DNA of 51,664 bases, taken from NCBI RefSeq assembly GCF_002699855.1, contig NZ_LKBW01000190.1, forward strand, positions 1 to 51,664. Direction: 5' to 3'. The notes under the pieces are model-generated. The model ran no database searches. It was not told where the DNA came from and was given only the letters and a program-made list of their open reading frames with translations. Within the stretch, counting starts at the first letter, position 1; every line of letters begins with the position of its first letter. This DNA comes from Pseudomonas amygdali (lineage in GTDB: Bacteria; Pseudomonadota; Gammaproteobacteria; Pseudomonadales; Pseudomonadaceae). A program made the position numbers and the translations under genes. Shown piece by piece: positions 45,448 to 51,664 of the stretch.

Positions 45448-45900
45448 CTATTCGAAAAGCGTACAGGCCATGACCACAGCGTCTTCGCGGCCGCCGACTG
45501 CCGGGTAGTAATCGCGACGCCGGCCTATCTCGTTGAAACCGTAGTTTTCATACAGACGATAGGCTGGACGATTACTGTCACGCAGCTCCAGAAAGCATTC
45601 CCGAGCGTTTAGCTGATAAGCACGTTTCATCAGATGATCCAGCAGCAGCAAGCCAAGACCACGGCCCTGATTTTCAGGTTTGACGGTGATGTTGAGTAGA
45701 TGTGCTTCATCGATGATGACCTGAATCACACCGTGCCCGACCTGCTGCGCCCCTTCGAACATCAGCCAGATCTCGTAGGACTTGAGGCCATCGAGAAAGA
45801 TGCCGCGTGTCCAGGGATGGCTGAACGCTGCGTATTCGATTTTCAGTACCGCATCCATGTCGGCTTCGGTCATGGGGCGGAAGGTTACGGCATCACTCAT
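45448..45900 (-). CDS. rimI: RimI, ribosomal protein S18 alanine N-acetyltransferase
   Basis: A 150-residue GNAT enzyme. The acetyl-CoA site is VKPENQGRGLGLLLLDHLMK (QGRGLG), followed by ECFLELRDSNRPAYRLYENYGFNEIGRRRDYYPA, a RimI hallmark (LEVR..N..A..LY...GF...G.R..YY). It acetylates the N-terminal alanine of S18 and possibly other proteins. Its first codons overlap the end of the upstream psi-subunit gene by 8 nt, as in the holD-rimI arrangement of enteric bacteria. Confidence 0.93.
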   Translation of the reverse strand: MSDAVTFRPMTEADMDAVLKIEYAAFSHPWTRGIFLDGLKSYEIWLMFEGAQQVGHGVIQVIIDEAHLLNITVKPENQGRGLGLLLLDHLMKRAYQLNARECFLELRDSNRPAYRLYENYGFNEIGRRRDYYPAVGGREDAVVMACTLFE

Positions 45901-46696
45901 CGATCGATTTCCAGCGCGTCATCAGCCGACGCATGGCTTTCCAGACATCGGCCTTGCGCTCAGGCTCGTCCATCATTAATTCAAGACCCGGCAACGCCCA
46001 GGCAGTGCCCAGACCTTCGATCTGCAATTCGCGGTTATAGGATTCGGCGTCGGCTTCACCGGCGAACTTCATCGACGGCAAACCGATCAGCCACAGGCAC
46101 GCACAGGGTTCGTCCTCAAGCCGGGCACCGACAAAGCCTTGCACGAAGTCGCGCGCCGCTTCCGGGCCCTGATCCATCTGGCCGCGCACCAGCAACGGCC
46201 AGCGCACCGGTTCGCCGATAATCTGCGGGCTGTCGGGCAGACCGGCAGCGCGCAGCATGTCCTTGAGCAGCAGGTAGGACGGATCGCGGCTCTGAAACGG
46301 CTGGCCGGTGGTCAGTTCTACCAGCAGCAGGCAACGGCCGGCACGCAGTAATTGCAGGGCAAAACGCGGTGGCGGCACGACCGGAGCCTTTGGCTGCGCA
46401 GGCGCGACCTCTTCGACCGCGGCAACTGTGCGCGTGCTGGCCAGTGACGGACGCGGCACCTCGACCTTCGGGCGCTCGGGCTGCCGGGCGATCGGCACCA
46501 CGTTCGCGGCTTCGACCGGCGCAGCGTGCGCAGATGGCGCGGCACCAGGCGCAATGCGCTGCACCTCGACCGGCGGCGGTAACGGCGCAAGCAGCTCCGG
46601 ACGCGAGGGCGCGGCGAATGGCAGTTCTGTGCGCGGCAGCCAGTTGACCACCTGCATGGCGGTCAAATAAGCGCGGCGACGGGACTCGTTGAGCAA
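45893..46696 (-). CDS. holD: Probable DNA polymerase III psi subunit (divergent HolD)
   Basis: A 267-residue protein with a short N-terminal motif (RRRAYLTAMQVVNWLPRTEL) that resembles the conserved start of HolD (RRxxxLxxxGIxxW), a Pro/Ala-rich linker (about 30-125), and a C-terminal domain with RFALQLLRAGRCLLLVELTT. The pseudomonad psi subunit was shown to be cryptic, larger than E. coli HolD and encoded just before rimI. The overlap with rimI here fits exactly. Proline richness can lead to misannotation as a TonB-like protein; there is no membrane helix. The start appears to be a TTG at 46696 behind AGGTGG; an alternative Met is residue 14. Confidence 0.75.
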   Translation of the reverse strand: MLNESRRRAYLTAMQVVNWLPRTELPFAAPSRPELLAPLPPPVEVQRIAPGAAPSAHAAPVEAANVVPIARQPERPKVEVPRPSLASTRTVAAVEEVAPAQPKAPVVPPPRFALQLLRAGRCLLLVELTTGQPFQSRDPSYLLLKDMLRAAGLPDSPQIIGEPVRWPLLVRGQMDQGPEAARDFVQGFVGARLEDEPCACLWLIGLPSMKFAGEADAESYNRELQIEGLGTAWALPGLELMMDEPERKADVWKAMRRLMTRWKSIDE

Positions 46697-46840
46697 GGGT
46701 CAGCCACCTGTGGATAAGTTAAGCGCGCAATTCTAGCGTTGTTCGCCTTTTTGCGCTGCAGCATATCGCCCGCAGGTGAAATATCAGGCGACTGATGCAG
46801 TACAATTGCCGCTTTTCACTTGCCAACAGTCGGCCTAACG

Positions 46841-48118
46841 ATGATCGAACCCAAGCGCGTCCTGCGCGCCCTTGCCGAGCACTGGGCGCTACTCGAGCCC
46901 TTATGCGAACACTTCGACCAGGGTACGTTGAGCCTGAGCGAGCTGCGCCTGCAATTGGGCGCTCAGCAGCAGGACAGCACCCCGCAAGACATCACCAACC
47001 TGCTGGACGTGTGGATTCGTCTGGACATTCTGGTGCCCGTCGCGAAAAGTCCGAACCGCTTTGAGCTCAACGCACAGATCCATGACTTCCTGTCCTACCT
47101 GCGCCGCGAGCACCGGCTGGGCCTGTGCCTGGAAATCGAGGCTTATCTGCGCCATCTGGAGCGCCTGGCCGGTTACATTCAGGACGCGTTCGATATTCGC
47201 GATGCCAATGATCTGGCCAGGCAGCTGCGGCTGCTGGACATGCGGGTGCGCGACGTTCTCAAGAAGCTTGCCAACGACGAACAGGCACTGGTCGCGGTCG
47301 CCGACCGGGCCAAGACCAGCGACCGGCAGATCCCTTTGCGCCAGCGGTATGCAGAAGTTCTGGCCACCTGGGACGAATACGTCGAGCCGATGATTCAACT
47401 GGTCAATGCCGACGGTGCTTTCGAACAGGGTGTGCGCAAGGTCGAGAATGTGCTGCTGCGCCTGTTGACCGAGCAACAACGCCTCGGTCATCTGGTCGAC
47501 GACGACATGCTGCTGCGCACCCATGCGCGCATTCTGGAGATGCAGACCAGCGCTCAGTTGACCTTGCGCCACGCACGCGAGCTGCTGTTGCCGCTGCGCG
47601 AGGAGGCACGTCGCCATAATGCGGTGACTCGTGGCGCGGCGCTGGCCTTGTCGGCGATTCGGCGCAAGGGCCTGGACGCAGTGCCACAGGCTGCCATGCC
47701 ATTGTTTACCCGCCCGCAAAGTACCTTTCTGGGCAGCGCGAGCCAGGTCGAGGCTTACGTCTATGCCTTGGCGCGATTTGAACCCAAGCCCGCGAAGTTC
47801 CCCAAGGCCAGTGGTACACGCAAGGGCGAACCACCCCGCGCGCCACGTACGGTCAAGGAAATGCTCGAGCGCTGCGAAAGCGCCCTGCCGATGCCTGACC
47901 TGATGGTCTGGTTGCTGGAGCAGGAACCGACCGGCGAAACCGACGAGCTGTTGTACTGGTTCTCGCGGTTGTCGCGGGACAAGCGCTTCGCCCGTGAACG
48001 CCTCGAGCGTCGCGAATATTTCACCCGGGAGCACCGCGTCAGCCTGCGCTCCTTTGCCCTGCTCGCCGCAAAAGACGAGCAGCCAGCGCATTCCGAGAGC
48101 CCTGTTCATGCATCTTGA
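46841..48118 (+). CDS. mksF: MksF, kleisin subunit of MksFEB condensin
   Basis: A 425-residue kleisin-like protein, first gene of an mks (MukBEF-like SMC) operon; the Wadjet equivalent is JetA. The N-terminal winged-helix region (MIEPKRVLRALAEHWALLEP) is followed by long helical segments with leucine periodicity (YLRHLERLAGYIQDAFDIRD, LTLRHARELLLPLREEARR). It links the SMC heads and MksE. The start ATG at 46841 is family-consistent; the frame extends to 46820. Stop overlaps mksE. A promoter lies in the 145-nt gap shared with divergent holD. Confidence 0.92.
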   Translation: MIEPKRVLRALAEHWALLEPLCEHFDQGTLSLSELRLQLGAQQQDSTPQDITNLLDVWIRLDILVPVAKSPNRFELNAQIHDFLSYLRREHRLGLCLEIEAYLRHLERLAGYIQDAFDIRDANDLARQLRLLDMRVRDVLKKLANDEQALVAVADRAKTSDRQIPLRQRYAEVLATWDEYVEPMIQLVNADGAFEQGVRKVENVLLRLLTEQQRLGHLVDDDMLLRTHARILEMQTSAQLTLRHARELLLPLREEARRHNAVTRGAALALSAIRRKGLDAVPQAAMPLFTRPQSTFLGSASQVEAYVYALARFEPKPAKFPKASGTRKGEPPRAPRTVKEMLERCESALPMPDLMVWLLEQEPTGETDELLYWFSRLSRDKRFARERLERREYFTREHRVSLRSFALLAAKDEQPAHSESPVHAS

Positions 48119-48815
48119 TCTATCCGAAATGTCCCAGCTCGCGCCGATCTTTCGCGAGCTGTTCAAGGGCTATCACATCAGCCGCCGTGACCCGGAGCTG
48201 TATGCCCAACTCTCCAACTGCCAGGACCAGTACCGCGCGCTGTTCAAGGCATTGGGCTACGAACTGATCTGCGACACCCGCGGTTTCTACTATTTCGTGC
48301 CTGAACTGGCCGCCGCGCAGGTCAACAAGACCGCTCAGCGTCTGGCGCTGTTCACCTTCATCCTCGTCGAGCATCTGGCCGATCAGGGCCGTGACCCGAT
48401 GGCCGTGCTGGATGGCGGCAGTCTGGGCCGTGACGAACTACCTTCGATGCTGGAAAAGTACCGGGACCTGTTTCTTCAGGCGGAAGTGCAGACCCAGGAA
48501 GAGCTTGAAGAGAAGGTCATGCGCCGCATGACGCAACTGGGTTTTGCCAGTGAAGAGGTCGGTATCTACCGCTTCCTGCCGCCGATGCACCGTTTTCTCG
48601 ATGTATGCCTGTCGGTGCAACAGGATCGCGATCTGGCCGCCAGCCTGCATAGCGCCCTGCCACTGCCAACGCCTGTGCTCATCGATGACGACAGCGACGA
48701 GAAGCTGCTGGAAACCGATGACCCGCTGGACCTGGCTGAATTCGGTGAAGAAACCGAGGAAGAGGCACTTGCCCGGGCAATCGCCGATGAGCAACGACAG
48801 GAGATGGACACATGA
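48108..48815 (+). CDS. mksE: MksE, accessory subunit of MksFEB condensin
   Basis: A 235-residue MukE-like protein (JetB in Wadjet terms) made largely of winged-helix domains: LAPIFRELFKGYHISRRDPE, YELICDTRGFYYFVPE, then EVGIYRFLPPMHRFLDVC. The C-terminal 40 residues are strongly acidic (for example FGEETEEEALARAIADE). It begins 11 nt before the mksF stop, and its own stop overlaps mksB (ATGA). Confidence 0.92.
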   Translation: MHLDLSEMSQLAPIFRELFKGYHISRRDPELYAQLSNCQDQYRALFKALGYELICDTRGFYYFVPELAAAQVNKTAQRLALFTFILVEHLADQGRDPMAVLDGGSLGRDELPSMLEKYRDLFLQAEVQTQEELEEKVMRRMTQLGFASEEVGIYRFLPPMHRFLDVCLSVQQDRDLAASLHSALPLPTPVLIDDDSDEKLLETDDPLDLAEFGEETEEEALARAIADEQRQEMDT

Positions 48816-51664
48816 GCCAGGAACGTTATGGCATCCGCCGCTTTGCCCTGTTGAACACCGCCGGTTACAGCCTCGGCCTGTTCCCGCTGGAAAACCCGCT
48901 GTCGGTGTACGGCGCGAATAACCTCGGCAAGAGCGCCTCGATCAACGCTCTGCAATTCCCGATTCTGGCACGCATGTCGGACATGAGCTTCGGTAAGTAC
49001 AGCCTTGAGCAGTCCCGGCGCTTCTACTTTGCCACCGACACCAGTTACATTCTGGTGGAAGTCTCCCTGCCCCACGGCCCGCATGTGATTGGCGTGGTAG
49101 GCCGCGGCCCGGGTGGCGGTTTCGGCCACCAGTTCTTTGCCTATGCCGGCGAGCTGGACCTGGGTCATTACCAGAAGAACGACACCTGCCTGCGTCAGAA
49201 AGAGCTGTTCAGCAACCTGGAAAGCCAGGGCCTGAAAGCCTACGAACTCAAGCCGGACGAGTTGCGCCGCCTGCTGGTCGGCGGTCATACCTCGATCCCG
49301 CTGGACCTGACCCTGATCCCGCTACGCTCCACCAGCGAGCAGAGCCTGAAGACTTTCCGCGCGCTGTTCATCAACCTGCTGCACATGCGTGAAATCACGG
49401 CAGCCAAACTCAAGCAGCTGTTTCTCGATGCGTTCGAGCACAGCCTGCGTTCGGGCAGCGTCGACTACATCGCCGCCTGTGAAGAAGCTTTCCGCGACGT
49501 GCGGCGCATGGAACAGGATTACAACTCGCTGGTACTGGCTGGCCCGCTGGTCGAGGCACTGGCTGCCGGGGTCAAACAGCGTGATCTGTTGCGCGGCAAA
49601 CTGCATCGTCTGTCGCCGATCCTTGATTCACTGCTTGGCACTTGGTCGGACTACTCTGGCGCGCGCAAGGAAGAACTGGTCGCTCAGGCCGAGCATTACC
49701 GTGCTCAGCAGGATGAGATGCAGAACGATCAGCGCAGCAGCACTCAGGAACTGATGCGTCTGGAGCGCGAGATCAGTAGTATCCAGCGCTGGGTCGGCGA
49801 GCTGTCGGTGCTGAAGAATCGTTTCGCGCTGGTCGATGACGTCAAGGTGCTGGAGCAGCAACTGCTCGCAGCCAAGGATGCTCACGATGAGCTGGCCGGT
49901 GCGCTGGCCCAGTCCCGGCAGTTCAGCGCCGAAGACCTGGACGAGCGTTTGCGCGACCTGGAGAAACGCCTCAAGTCGGTCAAGCAACAGCTCGACCACG
50001 CGGACAACAACAGTTACGCCCGTCTGCGTGAAGAGTTCTCCCAGCCGGACGTAGAACGCCTGATGCGCCTGTTCAACAGCGCGCTGTTCAGCCTGCCACT
50101 GGGTGAGCAAGGCATTGCGCTGGACGACGGCGACGCGTGGGTCAAATCGCTGGAGACCATTCTGGATGGCTTCAAAGGCGATCAATTCACCGTACCCGGG
50201 CTGACCATCAACCTGTCGAGTATCGAGCCTCCTGCCCTGCAGGCGCTGGCCGATCGTGCTGCGCTGCGCGATCAGAAAGAGCGTCTGGAAAAAGAACTCA
50301 AACAGCTGAAAACCCAGCAGGCTGTCGCTGCCGACCGTTCGGCGAGCAAGACCCAGACCGAAGCGCTGTACCAGCAGGTGCTGGATGCGCAAAAGGCACT
50401 TGAAGACTTCCGCCGTTGCCAGACCTTGAGCGCAGAGGAGTCCGGCAAGCTGGAAGAGCTGGCGCAGATGGAAGCCGCTCAGGATGAACTGAAGCGCTCC
50501 AGTGATGCGTTCACTGAGCGCGTCCAGCAGCTCTCGGCCAAGCTGCAACTGATCGCCCGTCAGATTGGTGACATGGAATCCAAGCAACGCACGCTGGACG
50601 ACGCGCTACGTCGCCGCCAGTTGTTGCCTGCAGATCTGCCGTTCGGCACGCCGTTCATGGACCCGATTGATGATTCCATGGATAACCTGTTGCCACTGCT
50701 CAACGATTATCAGGACAGCTGGCAAGGTCTGTTGCGCAGCGATGGGCAGATCGAAGCGCTGTATGCCCAGGTTCGCCTCAAGGGCGTGGCCAAATTCGAC
50801 AGCGAGGACGAAATGGAGCGTCGCCTGCAACTGCTGATCAATGCCTACGCACACCGTACCGATGAGGCACTTACGCTGGGCAAGGCTCGTCGCGCTGCGG
50901 TTACTGACATCGCCCGCACCCTGCGCAATATTCGTAGCGACTACGATAGCCTTGAGCATCAACTGGCGCTGTTCAACCGCGAGATCAACAAGCGTCAAGT
51001 CTCTAACCTGGCAAGCTTCCGTATCGTGCTCGCGCCGAACAAGGAAGCACTCAAGCACATCGACCAGATTATCCACAGCGCCGGGCAATATGAAGAAGGC
51101 GAGACACTGTCAGTCTTCGACCTGAGCCAGAGCGCCGAGCAGGACAACAAGAACGAAGAGGCCAAGGAGTATCTGGCGCGACTTGTGGCTGCCAACCATA
51201 ACCAGTTGGGCTTGAAGGACTTGTTCGAGCTTGCATTCGAGATCACAAAGGTCAATGGTCAGCCGGTTATCCACACCGATATCGACGGCGCGGCGTCCAA
51301 CGGCACGACGATGACCATCAAGGCATTGACCAACATGTACCTGTTGCTGCACTTGATGGATCGGGATCAGGCTGGTCGGGTGCGCTTGCCTTATTACCTG
51401 GACGAAGCAGCAGACATCGATGAGAAGAACCAGGCTGCGCTGCTGGAAACGAGCCTGCAACTGGGCTTCGTTCCGATTCTGGCAAGTGTGAAGCCACAGG
51501 TCTCGGCTCACGTTGCCATCGACCTGGAAGGCGGCAGCGGGCCTAACGGGATATACATCGATGAGGCTGACTGGAAATACATTCAGCGTCGTGATGATGA
51601 ACCGCCCCGGGTTTCTCGGAGACTCCAACCTTTGAGAGGATGGAGCGATGAAAAAACTACCGAA
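48812..51664 (+). CDS. mksB: MksB, SMC-like ATPase of MksFEB condensin, 3' end outside the window
   Basis: An SMC-type ATPase of which 951 codons are visible with no stop. An N-terminal Walker A (GANNLGKS, residues 34-41) follows an RFALLNTAGYSLGLFPL start. A long central part (about 290-760) is rich in heptad-like Leu/Gln/Glu patterns and splits into two coiled-coil arms around a hinge-like middle. The C-terminal head has TMTIKALTNMYLLLHLMD and the Walker B YYLDEAADIDEKN (about residues 861-873). It is the JetC equivalent in Wadjet. The family length is about 940-950, so the stop should be just outside the window. Confidence 0.93.
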   Translation, partial: MSQERYGIRRFALLNTAGYSLGLFPLENPLSVYGANNLGKSASINALQFPILARMSDMSFGKYSLEQSRRFYFATDTSYILVEVSLPHGPHVIGVVGRGPGGGFGHQFFAYAGELDLGHYQKNDTCLRQKELFSNLESQGLKAYELKPDELRRLLVGGHTSIPLDLTLIPLRSTSEQSLKTFRALFINLLHMREITAAKLKQLFLDAFEHSLRSGSVDYIAACEEAFRDVRRMEQDYNSLVLAGPLVEALAAGVKQRDLLRGKLHRLSPILDSLLGTWSDYSGARKEELVAQAEHYRAQQDEMQNDQRSSTQELMRLEREISSIQRWVGELSVLKNRFALVDDVKVLEQQLLAAKDAHDELAGALAQSRQFSAEDLDERLRDLEKRLKSVKQQLDHADNNSYARLREEFSQPDVERLMRLFNSALFSLPLGEQGIALDDGDAWVKSLETILDGFKGDQFTVPGLTINLSSIEPPALQALADRAALRDQKERLEKELKQLKTQQAVAADRSASKTQTEALYQQVLDAQKALEDFRRCQTLSAEESGKLEELAQMEAAQDELKRSSDAFTERVQQLSAKLQLIARQIGDMESKQRTLDDALRRRQLLPADLPFGTPFMDPIDDSMDNLLPLLNDYQDSWQGLLRSDGQIEALYAQVRLKGVAKFDSEDEMERRLQLLINAYAHRTDEALTLGKARRAAVTDIARTLRNIRSDYDSLEHQLALFNREINKRQVSNLASFRIVLAPNKEALKHIDQIIHSAGQYEEGETLSVFDLSQSAEQDNKNEEAKEYLARLVAANHNQLGLKDLFELAFEITKVNGQPVIHTDIDGAASNGTTMTIKALTNMYLLLHLMDRDQAGRVRLPYYLDEAADIDEKNQAALLETSLQLGFVPILASVKPQVSAHVAIDLEGGSGPNGIYIDEADWKYIQRRDDEPPRVSRRLQPLRGWSDEKTTE
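51648..51664 (+). CDS. Possible start of a downstream gene (mksG/jetD candidate)
   Basis: An ATG at 51648 (MKKLP, then off the edge) has GAGAGGA 7 nt upstream and overlaps the end of mksB out of frame. Mks operons often end with a nuclease gene, mksG/jetD. Only five codons are visible, so the identity is a guess. Confidence 0.25.

Overview
The window reads like the chromosome of a plant-associated pseudomonad, most likely of the Pseudomonas syringae group. This is inferred from an acetylated-cellulose (wss) operon next to mltA, a phosphatidylcholine synthase, GDP-rhamnose genes, many chemoreceptors, the pseudomonad psi-rimI pair and an MksFEB condensin. No database search was possible. I found no rRNA, tRNA or CRISPR array.

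Layout. 1-13.2 kb (minus strand): the wss operon wssA-B-C-D-E-F-G-H, encoding a cellulose synthase with c-di-GMP-binding PilZ domain, periplasmic partner, GH8 cellulase, TPR/outer-membrane exporter and acetylation proteins. Its 3' end is broken: wssH has a frameshift near 775 and is cut at position 87 by an IS3-family element that runs off the left edge. 13.5-15.3 kb: mltA and a GNAT acetyltransferase. 15.4-20.9 kb (minus): a self-contained TonB transport cassette (exbD, tonB, TonB-dependent receptor, exbB) ending in a phospholipase D-like gene with an internal TAG. 21.0-23.2 kb (plus, divergent): a GNAT gene overlapping a Tat-exported PhoD-type phosphatase. The divergent gap holds 11-bp-spaced repeats resembling a Pho box, so this may be a phosphate-scavenging locus.

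23.4-33.8 kb: a YcaC-type hydrolase, an unrecognised membrane protein paired with a glycine-zipper/SH3 lipoprotein, a BdlA-like PAS-PAS receptor, convergent rmd and gmd for GDP-D-rhamnose, a membrane GGDEF protein with a hexanucleotide repeat, a GNAT and a chemoreceptor. 34.1-36.9 kb: a second, cytoplasmic-looking PhoD-like protein followed by phosphatidylcholine synthase, ending in a strong bidirectional terminator. 37-44.9 kb: a sugar-efflux MFS, a DCC protein, PhnA/YjdM, an OafA-like acyltransferase with SGNH domain, an HD hydrolase, a chemoreceptor whose leader can form a large stem covering its ribosome-binding site, and a beta carbonic anhydrase. 45.0-51.7 kb: an acidic protein, rimI with the divergent psi subunit (holD), and the mksF-mksE-mksB operon, whose SMC gene is open at the right edge.

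Themes are surface polysaccharide (cellulose, rhamnan), c-di-GMP and chemosensory control, and phosphate/phospholipid metabolism. The broken wssH and phospholipase genes suggest recent loss of function in this strain.
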